From: Marisa cornuarietis
Lineage: Eukaryota > Mollusca > Gastropoda > Architaenioglossa > Ampullariidae
Reading direction: 5' to 3'
DNA: 64,000 nt
Assembly: GCA_004794655.1 (NCBI GenBank)
Contig: SMMW01000522.1
Location: 930,001 to 994,000 of the forward strand
In this document: positions 12,268-24,356 of the stretch, in pieces
Numbering within the stretch: the first letter of the stretch is position 1
How the letters are laid out: each line of letters opens with the position of its first letter
Program-made: the position numbers and the translations under genes
The notes under the pieces: model-generated
Seen by the model: only the letters and a program-made list of their open reading frames with translations
Told to the model about the DNA's origin: nothing
Databases searched by the model: none

Positions 12268-12774
12268 ACGTCACGTGACACATGTAGATGTATGTATTAT
12301 GAGTATACGTCACGTGACACATGTAGATGTATGTACTATGAGTATCCGTCACATGACACATGTAGATGTATGTACTATGAGTATACGTCACATGACACAT
12401 GTAGATGTATGTACTATGAGTATACGTCACGTGACACATGTAGATGTATGTACTATGAGTATACGTCACATGACACATGTAGATGTATGTACTATGAGTA
12501 TACGTCACATGACACATGTAGATGTATGTACTATGAGTATACGTCACGTGACACATGTAGATGTATGTACTATGAGTATACGTCACATGACACATGTAGA
12601 TGTATGTACTATGAGTATACGTCACATGACACATGTAGATGTATGTACTATGAGTATACGTCACGTGACACATGTAGATGTATGTACTATGAGTATACGT
12701 CACATGACACATGTAGATGTATGTACTATGAGTATACGTCACATGACACATGTAGATGTATGTACTATGAGTAT
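12268..12774. repeat. 39-bp minisatellite, 13 units, with 117-bp higher-order period
   Basis: Units start at 12268 and every 39 bp to 12736. Each unit carries GTATAC, a GTCAC(G/A)TGAC block and ACATGT, all palindromic or nearly so. The variable base gives the unit order G G A A G A A G A A G A A, so units 2-13 are four repeats of a G-A-A triplet (117 bp). Unit 1 has TATTAT for TACTAT and unit 3 has CCGTC for ACGTC. Because 39 is a multiple of three and the unit lacks stops in some frames, both strands carry periodic 13-residue frames of about 190-213 codons; these are by-products and not genes. Confidence 0.97.
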
Positions 12775-12791
12775 ACTGTCTGTCTACTGTC

Positions 12792-13001
12792 TGTCTATTG
12801 CCTCTGGACGGTCCGGTGGCGCAACGGTTAGCGCCTGTCGCCAATACAGTGAAGGATGGCTGTCCTAGGTTCAGTTCTCGTCTCGGGCACGCTGTTCTTT
12901 CTCTGCATATAGCATCTGTTTACAGAGCTGACTGCCTTGCCGTGATATAGCCTTAGTTGCTTGCTCGGCGTAAAACACCAATTAAAAAAAATTGTCTATT
13001 G
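12792..13001 (+). mobile_element. tRNA-derived SINE with 9-bp target-site duplication
   Basis: The body (12801-12992) opens with GGTGGCGCAACGGTTAGCGC (12814-12833), a good RNA polymerase III box A, and has GGTTCAGTTCT (about 12869-12879) in the box B position. A tRNA-unrelated body follows and ends CTCGGCGTAAAACACCAATT plus an A run. The 9-bp word TGTCTATTG is present on both sides (12792-12800 and 12993-13001), as expected for LINE-mobilised insertion. The anticodon region is not a usable tRNA, so this is a SINE and not a tRNA gene. It begins 26 bp after the end of the 39-bp minisatellite. Confidence 0.85.
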
Positions 13002-14399
13002 ACAACTCCTAGAGAGTGAAGTGGGCTGGGTTTCATAACCTTTCTTATTTCCATTTGATACGCAAAAAGTGTCGATAACATACAGAGAGTAAATATGTCC
13101 TAACGTGGAATATTGTGTGTGGAAGAAGAGAAACGATCTAATATGGGGTACCCTTGAAACGATAAATAAGGATAAAAGGCGTGAGAGGTGTTCACGCAGT
13201 TGCCGTGTATCTTGTCAAGGATGTCAAGCAGGTTGTGCTTCTTCTCTGGCTGCTAGCATCCTTGTCGCCGTACAGACAGCAGGCAGAGGCTCTCCACCAA
13301 GTGTCGCGGTCATTACTGACAAAAATCATCTTCCCCTCCTTCCCCCATCGCAGTCTCTCTCTCTCTCTCGCTTTCTCTTGTTCTCTTTCCTCCTCCCTCT
13401 CGCCCCAACTCTCTACATACTAGCTAGACTTCTGCCTGCCGTTTCTTTGCTAGAACTCAACATCAAGACAAGCAAAGGAAATGGAAGCAGAGTCTTTTGT
13501 ATGTACTTAAGCCAGCGTGAACTTTACAAGACCACACTGGGGGACAGAAACTCGCTGTATCAACAGTCTTAATGGTGGTCACCGTAACTGTAGTACCATG
13601 CTTGATGCTCACTGCCTGCCTGCACGCGACTAAAAAGTAACAGAGGCAGAGAACAAAAGATGAAAATCGAAATACAGTATGTCTCTTTGCGGGTTTATAT
13701 ATATATATATATACTGTATGTAGAAGACAGTATTTGTATATACTGATATGTGTATGCGAGTATGGGTATAAATGGGTAGGTATGTGTATGCCGGTATATA
13801 CTTATACGGGTGCGTACATAATGGTAGTATGTGTGTACACGGATATGTATGCATATGAAACTGTGTGCGAATATTGTGTGAACGTGTGTATGTGGCCGTA
13901 CAAGTACATTTTATGTACATTCTGGCGTATGATGCGACATCAATACAAAAAAGATACAAGTCGTCGTTACAAAAATGTTTCCAACCGATCACATCCCCGG
14001 GCTCCCATAACCGTGATTCAGTGTAATTCCCAGACTACGTGACAAGGCCGTGAGGGGTCCGACGCTGCGGTAAACTAAAACAAACACAGGCACCGGAACC
14101 GCCTGTCACAGGAAGATGACGGTCACCCGACTTTACAAGCTGCCCATCCCAGGAATCGATCAGCCGCGAAACAGCCCCGCGCCACAAAGTGAATGGGACG
14201 GTAGTGGCGGTAGTGGCGGTGGTTGTCGGGGGAGGAGAGAGAGAGAAAAAAAGCTGCGACTCCTTCTGACCTGCCGCCACAACGGAAAAACTAGACCTGC
14301 GCATATAGGGGTCCCTCGACCATGACCGGCCTGGTAACCCTAGACGATGCCAATAACTTCTACCAATTTACTGAGCGTTCCGTCCTTATTAGACCGTTC
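13002..14399. other. No gene seen
   Basis: Unique sequence. Contains a (TA)n stretch at 13694-13714, a GTAT/GGTA-rich segment at 13730-13900 that produces opposing Tyr/Val- and Thr/Tyr/His-rich frames, and a TCTC tract near 13350-13375. The 155-codon frame at 13105-13572 crosses that tract and shows no recognisable domain. Confidence 0.55.
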
Positions 14400-14403
14400 G
14401 CAT

Positions 14404-14546
14404 ATTTTTTGGGTTTTGTTTTTTCTTTTTGTTTTGTTTTGTTTTTTTCTTTGTTGTTTTTTTTTCTTTGTTTGTTTTGTTTTGTTTTTTTTTGTTGTTT
14501 TTTCTTTGTTTGCTTTGTTGGGTTTTGTTGCTGTTGTTGTTTTTTT
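14404..14546. repeat. T-rich low-complexity tract with regularly spaced G
   Basis: TTTTG/TTTG units with occasional C. It accounts for the opposing Phe/Val/Cys-rich and Lys/Thr/Gln-rich frames here. A very similar tract lies at 45055-45240. Confidence 0.9.
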
Positions 14547-16066
14547 GTCCAAGTGGTCAAATATTCAAACGCTTGACAACTAGAGAAACGGTTTCTCTGC
14601 GCTGGAGCGAAGCCAGTGTACTTGTGGCTTCACAGAAAGGCGGTGCTGAAAATGGTTTGACACTGAAATAATTTTGCAACACCAGATTGTATTTATCTTA
14701 TTTTAATGTTTTGCACTTTGATTCTTTTCCCCCTTTGCAATGTTCATGCTTCAACAAGTTGACAAGGACAACAGCTCGATCTGCGTCGCGGGGGACTCAG
14801 ACCCACGTCTTATGATTCTCGTTACAAAACCTATTGAAAAATGATGAAGATGGCAGTTAACAGTTGCAAAGTTCAGTTGGTGTTTGAAGCTGAGCGTGTC
14901 CAGCCAGTGTAAATTTGCACACAGGCACAACTTCCTGTTTTCTTTCCCGTGTCCTGGACTTGCCGGTTGTGTTTTCTAGAAACAAAAGAACTCTCACGTA
15001 TTTTTTGAGTCTTCGTGAATTACTGCTTCCAGACGGACTCCTCGAAAGGCTCTTGACAAACACAGTCTCACTCTGCTGTGAAGATTTCTAGCATTGTGTG
15101 TTGAAAACGGCTAAAAACTGTTGAGAGCGTGATACAAGGTCACCCTGAAGTAAAGTGGTTATTGCAAGCTTTATTTATTCATCCATTTATTTACTTTTTA
15201 TGGGAGTTGATTACTCGAACATGGTAGCTTTGAATTCCACTTGCTTTAGTTTATTTTTCAGCTCTGTGAACCGCAAATCTTTATTATCTGGGAAATAACA
15301 AAACAGACTCTCTACTGACGCAGGCTGGTGCATTAACACAGAGCTTCTGCAGAACACGAAGGATCAAAAGTTGTGAGTTCGCATCTCGCCTCCAATATCA
15401 CGAATAAGTGTTGTCTGCATGTGGCGCACTATTACTAGAACTGGACGATTTTGCTACGATCCATCATCAGTCGACCAACAACCAATAAAATGACCCACCG
15501 AATAATACAACGTTTAAATCTCACCACAAACACAAGAGGTTGCTACTCTTACACCAGTTGCAAAAGAAAAAAAAGTATGCTGGTCTTTAAAAGCGACTTT
15601 AAAAAAGTTTTCGAGAAGCTCATCAACTTCACTTTACACTCTGTTCAAAGACACGAACCAGCAAGAAATTCCGCTCACAAGTGACACGTGCTTACACGGT
15701 CAAAGTGAATAAATGACCAATCCCCTCTCTCATGAAGCCAGAGAAATACCGAGAACATTCCATCGCTGAAGTGAATCAAGGGAAACAAGGAGAGAGACGC
15801 ATGAATCGACGGCTCACTGCCGAGAACAAGTTCTTTCATCCGCAAGTTGTTTGCTGAGTTCTTTGATGGGCGAGCGCGGGGCTTTCAAGACAAAGACCCA
15901 CAACGCACGTGCGCCAGACAGAGTAATAAAGGCTACAACATGACGGCAGACGACAGGCAATCAGCAGGAGATAGAGTTCGGCGGAGTGTTTTGTCCTTGA
16001 AAATGTCTGGATCAGTCTACTAATAATCTCTTACAGCCCTAAAGACTCGAGTGCACTGCAGGGAAA
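14547..16066. other. No gene; possible tRNA-like relic near 15317-15390
   Basis: Mostly unique. Around 15317-15390 a GCAGGCTGGTGCATTAACAC word (box A-like) precedes GTTGTGAGTTCGCATCTC (box B-like) at about tRNA spacing, which could be the head of a SINE relic; support is weak because no tail or duplication was found. Confidence 0.35.
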
Positions 16067-17060
16067 GTGCGATGCGAACATCTCAAATACAGTCTAAACT
16101 GTTCAGCGCCAATACAATGTGAACATCTCAGAATACATCCGGAACTACTCAGTGCAACACAATGTGAATATCTCAGAATACATCCGGAACTACTCAGTGC
16201 AATACAATGTGAACATCTCAGAATACATCCGGAACTACTCAGTGCAATACAATGTGAACATCTCAGAATACATCCGGAACTACTCAGTGCAATACAATGT
16301 GAATATCTTAGAATACATCCGGAACTACTCAGTGCAACACAATGTGAACATCTCAGAATACATCCGGAACTACTCAGTGCAATACAATGGGAACATCTTA
16401 GAATACATCCGAAACTACTCAGTGCAACACAATGTGAACATCTCAGAATACATCCGGAACTACTCAGTGCAACACAATGTGAACATCTCAGAATACATCC
16501 GGAACTACTCAGTGCAATACAATGTGAACATCTCAGAATACATCCGGAACTACTCAGTGCAACACAATGTGAATATCTTAGAATACATCCGGAACTACCC
16601 AGTGCAACACAATGGGAACATCTCAGCCTGAGCTGTCCAGCGCAACACAATGTGAGTAAAAATAAACAGCCTAAACTATCAAGTGAACAGATGTAAACAT
16701 TTCAGACTACAGTCTGAATTGTTCAGTGCAACACAATTTGAACATCTCCAAAAAAACAGTCTGAACTGTTCAGTGCAGCAGAATGTGAACATCTCAGAAT
16801 ACAATCTGAACTGTTCAGTGCAACAGAATGTTAACATCTCAGAATACAATCTGAACTGTTCAGTGCAACAAATTTGACTGTTCAGTGCAACAGAATGTGA
16901 ACCTCTCAGAATACAATCTGAACTGTTCAGCGCAACACAATGTTGAAGATCTCCAAACTACAGTGTGACCTGTTCAGTGCAACACAATGCGAGTATAAGT
17001 AAACAGCCTAAACCATAAAATAAACAGATGTAGGCATCTCAGAACACAGCCTGAACTGTC
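16067..17060. repeat. 45-bp minisatellite, homogeneous core then decayed flank
   Basis: GGAACTACTCAGTGCAA recurs every 45 bp (16141, 16186, 16231 and so on to 16591), giving about 11-12 well-kept units up to about 16625. From there to about 17060 the same motif persists as GAACTGTTCAGTGCAACA with insertions and deletions. Because 45 is a multiple of three, long periodic 15-residue frames occur on both strands (about 170-209 codons); they are repeat artefacts. Confidence 0.95.
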
Positions 17061-19273
17061 CAATGTAATGCGAATAAAAGGTGAAATAATGCTTTTTAAC
17101 AATTTTGACATAAAATGAGTAAACTGTCAAATTAATAACTTATTAATCTAAACTTATAAATCGCTGTTTAATTCTCCTTTTTACCGTTTCCCTCTCAATT
17201 GCATCACGTTCAGATGTATGAAAATAAGTTCAATTTCTATTTTAATATGTGATTTCGCTAAAACATTAAGCATCTTCACTAAACAAAGCAGCGTGCGGAC
17301 TACTTGATGTCAAAATATCGGAGGGAAAATCCTGACAGACTTTGCTGACTTCCTGTGAGGATGCGAACAGTTACACGTTAACTCTATCGCTCAATGGCTG
17401 TCTTAGAGAAATGCAAAATTACAAACTCTCAGTGCAAGATACTGTTTCTCCAAACCTGGGTGAATACTTCCTTTCCATTTCACCCCCACTACTCCTCTAA
17501 CATAATCCACTGAAAAGAGAATGAGACAGGTCGTGAAAGGAAGAGAGAGAGAGAAGAGACAGGATAGAAAAAAATAACTAAGGAGTGCTGTCCGCCTCAT
17601 CCGAAGTTTGGAATCTCGCACATTCCAAGCCTCACACATGTTTCTCGTCTTTAAAAGACTCGTTAATGGAAACGGAAAACACAGAACAAAATAAAACTTT
17701 CTTGCGCACAAACTGAATACTCTCGCCGTCAAGAAACATTACAGCATGTCCATTTATAAAAATGCCGCATCTTTTCCATCCTAACTGTTAAAAAAAAGCG
17801 CGGCTTGCTTAATAGAGAGTTCATTTTCCCCCCCAGCCACACTCAGGAGCTTGACAACGACCGCCATGATGAACAGCAGAATCGCGTGTTGCAGGCCCTT
17901 CACTGGTAATCTTTCAGGGCGGCTTCTTAGCAGGGTGTCCACGCTATTTGATTAATTTGGCGTCGAAATAAAAACATTTTAAAAACTGTTTCGAAAATAT
18001 GCTCCTCGTAGCTAACTGTTCCCATACTTTCTCTCTTCTCTCTCTCTCTCTCACAGAGAGAGATAGACAGGGTGACAGAAAGAGAGAAAGCAAATTATCT
18101 TTAATATATCTCTTAACATGGGATCTCCCACGCACATGCCGGAAAGCTAGCATCCTTAATAAGATGTCTTTAAAGAAACACAAGCCCGCTACATCGCATG
18201 TTCATTCACACGCTCTCGTTAATACAGCTTGAAGAAGTTTTTGAAAACGCAAGAGAAATGTAGTCCACTATGTTGGAACTTGTTAAAAAGCTTATTATAT
18301 AATATAATTTATATTAGATAATCGCAGAGTAATAATGAGAAACCGTGTGACTTGCAGTCCAGTGATCTAGTAGTTATCTCTTTAACATTTTAAGTCTTCA
18401 AACGACAAAGAGAGGGAGAGAGAAAGAGGAAGATGGCTTATGATAAAAAAAATAAAAAAACCCAGAGGAATATATTTATATGTACCATCTTTGAGAAGAT
18501 GGCAGAATTTGCATTGACTGCTTCTAAGGTGAAAGTCGTTCCTTGGCATTTCGTCAGAACGCCATGGAGAATGTTCATTAGGACTTGATAGTCTCTGATG
18601 CCGGCGAGGGTCTTTACGTAGGAGGACAGTAACCAGATAGAGGGCCCGACGCCTTCTATCCGCGGATCATGGCAGCATCGTGACGCATGCGTAGTCTCGG
18701 CGCAGTCCAGGCTCCTAGATTAGCTTTCAGAATTATATTTCCGGTCCCTCGCTAAATTGCATTTCGTGTCTTCTGCTGCGCTTCTTGCTTACACCCCGGG
18801 TTTGACCTTTGAAATCTGACAATAATTTTCGTCTGCTGTTGTGGCTGCTCGCATGAACATTGCGAAGGAAAAGGCTAGGAAGAAGAGATGGAGATGGTAG
18901 TGGAGTTGGAGGAGTAAAATGCGAAACTAATGGCGTTGGAGACGAAGCAAGATGGCTGCCACTTCACACATTGCGCGACCGACTTTCTAAGGCTTCGGAT
19001 TGTTCCGTGGCGATGTTCTTATCCGGGTGCAGGTACGGTGTCCACAGGAGGCTAATACCCTGTCGCGCTTGTATCAGCAACTGATTATCATCAAATAATT
19101 ACCTCTTTAGCACGTGCCACTCCTTGTCGTTCTCAGTTGCTTTTGCGCTCCTTGACAAGACCTTCACTTTTGACCTATTACTCTTCCGACGGACGCACTG
19201 CTATTACTACCCCGTCCTCACGTCTACCGCTCCAATCACAAGAAAAATGTCAAGATATAATTAAAAGACCTTT
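17061..19273. other. No gene seen
   Basis: Unique AT-rich sequence with a CT tract facing a GA tract at 18033-18066 (TCTCTCTCTCTCACAGAGAGAGA, an imperfect inverted repeat). Frames up to 109 codons lack recognisable motifs. Confidence 0.55.
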
Positions 19274-19466
19274 ATAGCCGTAGTGGCATTGAGCCTGAGT
19301 GGCTCACCGTGTCTAGAGATCGTCAAGGGGCAAGATGGAGCCCAACCTTCTCCTTCCACAGGCTTTACCTCCCCTGATAAATCGGTTCCGCTTTACTGGT
19401 CGTTAAGCAGGGGAATGTTCCCGCCACAAGCCCGAGCGGCTTTTGAACCGGTAACCTTCTGTTGAA
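19274..19466 (-). mobile_element. tRNA-derived SINE, family 2, copy 1
   Basis: On the minus strand it reads AGAAGGTTACCGGTTCAAAA, then a GGCTTGTGGCGGGAA word, CAGGGGAGGTAAAGCC and GGAAGGAGAAGG. The copy at 60200-60385 shows the same blocks in the same order, orientation and spacing. The GGTTCAAAA word is a box B relic. The promoter region is more decayed here than in the other copy. Confidence 0.7.
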
Positions 19467-19740
19467 TAGTTAAGCTGAAGATTAGGGTATAGTTGTTCGG
19501 ATGCTGTTCCTGATCATGTTTGCTATTTCATAACCTCAAAGACTCTGGAACGTAGTCTTACAATAACGCCATTAGCACTGAATCAAATCACGTGGTTACT
19601 ACTGTAACTCTACAGCGAGGTTGCATGTTGTAAGCCTTCTCCAAGCAACTTTATTTTCTGAAACAGGGAGCGCTTACTCCATACACCTACAAGATCTTCC
19701 AATGTAGAGAGGTCCCATATAGTGGAGAGAGGCCTGTATG
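19467..19740. other. No gene seen
   Basis: Unique spacer between the SINE and the decayed 30-bp repeat. Confidence 0.5.
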
Positions 19741-20036
19741 AACATCAGATAGTCGAGAAAGAATATCGGCTTGGTGAGATAGCAAGAATACCATGAGATA
19801 GCAAGAAGGGTATGTATTCATGGTCAGATAGTCAAAAAGCACATAAGCAGGCGCAGATAGTCACGAGGGCATATGGGTATGATCACATAGCCAAGAAAGC
19901 TTACTGATATGGTTGAGAGATCTTGTAGGTGTGATCATATCGTCGTGATGACATTTACACATGGTCAGATGGTCGTAATGACATTCAGACATAGTCAGAT
20001 AGTCGTGATGACATTTACAAATCGCCAGATAGCTAC
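19741..20036. repeat. Decayed ~30-bp minisatellite
   Basis: The last units (TCAGATGGTCGTAATGACAT at about 19963, TCAGATAGTCGTGATGACAT at about 19995) are a clear 30-bp period. The pattern weakens leftwards but GATAGTC/GATAGC words recur back to about 19750. It explains the 10-residue periodicity (HYDHLTM-like) of the reverse frame at 19861-20139. Confidence 0.7.
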
Positions 20037-22960
20037 CTCTTTGCCCTTTAGGTTTTACTTTAACCGAGTACGAGGCAAACAGGAAGAGACTGCTTAAATG
20101 ACGGAGACGGACCAAGTCCTCTTTTTCCGGCGTCAACACCTTTTGCCTCAGACAGCGGCTTAGGCTCCTACGGGAAGCGGTGGCGTGACATCGATTTCAG
20201 AACCACCAGAGACAGCACCACGGGAGCTGCACAGCGTAACGGGACTGTCTCGCATGCAAATTTTTTTTTTGGTAATGAATCCACTTGCAAGAACTGAAGG
20301 ACCTCGCAACACATTTCTATGTCGCTGTATGTAGTCATTTTATGAATTACACGGCGACAGACAGCGGGTTTTATTCCTTTACTCACATCTGATTTGGCAA
20401 ACAGTCAGGTAATTCAAGACCCATGCAATCCACTCAGCAATTTTAAACATGGCCATCTCTGTGCTTTGCGAGTGTGAAAAGGCGGGTCTGATCATGGACT
20501 TGTATAAAGTCCGTGGTCTGATGGTCCTGTGGCAGTTTAGCGACCTTTAATAAATCACTCAATACGAAGGACTTTCTTTGAAGCAAGGGACACACGATAC
20601 AGACAGAGACAAAGGGAAACAAGAATAAAACTGACTCTACAATGATCAAATTCCCGGGGGTGGCTGATGCACTGCAGAGTATCAGTGCGGCTCTTTGTGA
20701 GGAGCAGAACGAGGCACTACCGATAAACGGACATCTCCCCCAGAATCCAGAGATATCAGCACGTTGCTATGCCATCAAAGGGTACAACATGCAGCCTTGA
20801 AATCCTCGTATACTGTGTTAGTGAATTAGTTAAACAAAAACAACAAGCCTTCAAGGGATCACGTATTCAAAAGATACGTATCTTGCTTATACTCTCTCTC
20901 TCTCTCTCTCTCATACAGACATATAGAGGGGGCGATGATTGAATTAAATTGAACTGAATATTTATTAAAGTCACTCGACTAACTTACAGGATCACACAAT
21001 AAATTAAAACAATGAGCTGATGTGGTCAATGTCTACTTAGTCTTTCTCATCGAATAACATCCCATAAAAAGTAAACATCGCTACTGTCCTTGTACTATCA
21101 ATGTTTTCCCTGCATAGTATTAATCAATTCAGGAAAATTAATGGTAGTGCAAAAGAGATGCTCAACAATTTCACTGTGTACAGAAAATTTGTCTATTTAT
21201 CACATAAATTGTGGTAGTCCCAGCAGCAAATGAAGAAATGTAAATCATCTTTTATAATTACTCACAATGGACAAAGAGCACACACAAATTCATTTTTTTA
21301 TCAAGCAGACGTGCAGTCCAATTAAAGGAAAAACAGAAAAATAAACTATATCGCTAATCAACCATAAATAATAATAATGATCATCACTAAGGATGATGAC
21401 GAGACAAAAGCTTAGAAACCAGTGATGATTTTGCCTTTCATATAGAGAAAAGTAATAAAAACTAAAGAGAAGTGCTAGTGCGACACTATAAGATGCACGT
21501 GTAAAGACACTGATATACACAATATAAACAAAGTACAATCATAAATGTGTGCACTGCAATGATCCCTACACAAAAAAGAACCGACAAGATATTCCTGTGC
21601 ACGCACTCTGGCACATACAGAGGGAGGAAAGCATATTGTCTCTCTATCTCTCTCCCTGAACCATTAGAGACCAGTTAAACAGAAATCCTTTCTTTCTAAT
21701 TCATTCGTTTGACAGTGGTCAATGAAAGAATCGATGTGTGCTGGAGAAAGCTTTCAAATGACCCAGCACTAGAAAAAAAACTCCTTTCGTTCAGCGCCAC
21801 ATAAACCTCCCGTTAGCGTCTTGTAACGTCTACTTTCAGACTTAGCGTAGATCGTTTCTTCTGGGGAGGCCATTATAAACAGTAATTATCCAAACAGTTT
21901 AAATTCTTCATGTAGGCTTTGTTCTTCTAAACAAACAGAAGAATGAAGTGACTCATTCAAGCGCTTGAAAAGGCACAAAAAAGTGGAAATCCCTCTAGCT
22001 TCTTTCATTCCTCGCAACTCCCCCAAGCACAAAGCCAAAATGATTTAAATATTTATCATCCTTTCAGACTCTCTTTCAAAGCGATCGAAGTGTCTGGGCA
22101 ACATATATTCCCACTTTGTGACTGACTTAGGGCGATCAGAGACACATCTTTTAGAAGGTGCAGCTGACTTTGTCAGTGTACGGCAGAGAAGCTACCATGT
22201 AGATGCCATATCGAGACAGTGCATCTTCCTCCATTTTAAACATGCCTGTCTGATTCATCTTTGTTCCAATGGCGCGGGGTGGGGTGGGTGGGATTTTAAC
22301 ATCGACATGGTGCAGTGGAACGAAGGATCGGTCACATTTCACCTTTACCTCAAGGAATGGAGGAGGTTTGGATCGAAGTCGATGGCCATTATAGCCGACC
22401 TTTCTTCCATCAATTCGCAGCAGCCACAAGTGGCCTGATACTTCCACAATTAACACATCGACCGAAGTTAAAACAAAAATAATAGATAGCACTGGGTGGG
22501 GTACCCTCAGGTCTATGAGGTACCCTGGGGTTGTAGGGTACCCTGTTTCCTGGTTTCCAAATTTCCTGGTTCGAGGTTTGCCTGATCTTTGACTGAAAAA
22601 CTAGTGTTGGCCATCTAGCAGAAATAAGTAACCAACAAACTAAATAAATAAATATTCTGAATTCAAAATCGAGATGAGTTACCAAACAAAGTAATCACCT
22701 ATTGCAGCTTTCTAATCCCTAGTGATAGCAAGATATTTAACGATTCAAACTACCAGAGTGATGCAATAATGATTTCTTTTTTTAACGGTAACTGTCACAG
22801 TAGGAGACAATATTTTCAGTTGTATTCACAGTTTTTTCTCGCGGTTTTATGATTTACGAAAGAAAACAAGGTTCGCGCAAATTACTTTTTTTCTTTCATG
22901 CCAGAAACTCGACAACACACATAACTTTGCTACAAAAATTTTAATTATTAACTCATTCAG
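20037..22960. other. No recognised gene; small open frames noted
   Basis: Includes a 53-codon frame 20642-20803 with FPGVADAL near its start and a possible but very weak likeness to Harbinger-type transposase text, a CT tract at 20889-20912, opposing frames at 22118-22438 (+) and 22151-22492 (-) of ordinary composition but no known family, and three GGTACCCT words at 22499-22545. Confidence 0.45.

Positions 22961-23027
<67 letters not shown>
22961..23027. repeat. (GTCT)n microsatellite, about 17 units
   Basis: Uninterrupted tetranucleotide tract, preceded directly by TTAACTCATTCAG, a word that resembles the end of the TTAA-flanked MITE candidate at 50257. Confidence 0.97.
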
Positions 23028-24356
23028 CGATCACTTTGGTCTTTGAGTTTCTTGGAGTGTGGTACCCACTGTGTTGTTCAACACATGTTTTCCTTGTACC
23101 CACCTTCCCTCTCTTCGTCGTGGGTGACTGTTAAGCTGGGTGACCGACCTTTGGCGTTGTGCGGCATATAAATCGTGTTTGTGTCCTGCACTCGGATAAT
23201 TATGGCAATTAGAATTAATATTTACTGCAACTGCAATTCAACGGGGTGAGAAAAGCCATAGGAACATGTGAAGAATCACACAAATATCTTTTTTGTGATC
23301 TCGCTTCGTAACCCGACTTTCTACTACGTAGGATGGAAATCTTTTTTTTTAATGTAGATAAAGGGTCAAGAAGCTAATTACAGGTAATTATCAAGAGACT
23401 AATGAAAGATGTTGATATTAATGATTAGGTTAAGAAAATGCCAAATATCTTTGTTTACAATGGAATTCTATTACATATAATTCGCATAGTTTGGCTAGAA
23501 ACCATTGAAGACCTACATCGGGGAAAATGGATTGCTTGGATTGTCAAGTTGATTACAATGTCTGCTCTTGAAAGAGATGAAATAACAACGCGTTTTCATA
23601 TATATATATATATATATAGGCATGTAATGATACGTTTACTATTGAATGGCAGAGCTATATGAGAAGTTCCTCATCTTTTAAAATAAATTGTACAGCAACA
23701 GAATAAATATCCAACTCATGAATACAGAATGTAGCAATAACGTAAAGATAACACAAAAATCCTGCCTCGGAGCCACATAATGCAGACTGGTGATCAAGGG
23801 GCTTGAAGAGGTGCTACGGTCAGTGATCAGGTTAAGAAAGTGCCACAAATCTCTGTATCTAGGGTTTTAAGGAAGAGACAGACAAAAGCCATCAAGGGAC
23901 TGCCAGTCTGGACGCTGATGACATGGATTCGACCATCCCGGGAAACGTCTGATGCTCGACCGCTGCACTTAAACCTTTAAACCTTGACATCACTTGTCAA
24001 TCTTGAAATACTGTACCCTTTCACACCTTTTCTGGTATTTCTATAAATATTTTTATAGAAATACTGTATGTCCGAGTGGATAGCTTGACTGTAATGCTAA
24101 AACAAATAGAATCGAGAAGAAAACCATTATGATGATGACAATAAACATTAATGAAGTGTAACTCGCCAACACAAAAATGTTTTTTACTGGCACAAAGAAG
24201 TTTGATAGCATAGGCACTAAAAGATGATTAGGAGCCACTTCGTGCAGTTTCACTTTTCTGTGAAAATGGATTCCCTGGTTATTTAAAATAAGAGGAAAAT
24301 TTGATGTTGTGTTAAAATAAAAGTGAGAAATGATATTAAAATGTATTTTATTTCAG
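23028..24356. other. No gene; diverged local duplication
   Basis: Segments near 23424-23458 and 23825-23860 share AGGTTAAGAAA.TGCCA.A, so a stretch of about 35 bp occurs twice about 400 bp apart. A (TA)n run lies at 23598-23616. A perfect 13-bp hairpin is listed separately. Confidence 0.5.
24035..24064. repeat. Perfect hairpin, 13-bp stem and 4-nt loop
   Basis: GTATTTCTATAAA, then TATT, then TTTATAGAAATAC. Every stem position pairs. GAAATACTGTA also occurs just upstream (about 24005-24015) and again across the right arm, so part of the arm is a direct repeat. Confidence 0.9.

Noticed and set aside
12268..12774. CRISPR-like appearance of the 39-bp array
   Set aside because: Repeats are directly abutting with no variable spacers, no cas genes are present, and the sequence context is an animal genome.
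12203..12868. Long frames on both strands (192-213 codons) with 13-residue repeats
   Set aside because: The 39-bp unit is a multiple of three and lacks stops, so open frames follow automatically on both strands; there is no independent coding evidence.
12801..12880. Possible tRNA gene
   Set aside because: Boxes A and B are present but the cloverleaf and anticodon are not preserved, and a non-tRNA body with tail and target duplication follows; this is a SINE.
14322..14671. Phe-rich membrane-protein-like frames and opposing Lys-rich frames
   Set aside because: Derived from the T/G low-complexity tract; the same applies to 45027-45385.
16039..16696. Long frames (170-209 codons) with 15-residue repeats
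   Set aside because: By-product of the 45-bp minisatellite; open on both strands with no start context or flanking domains.
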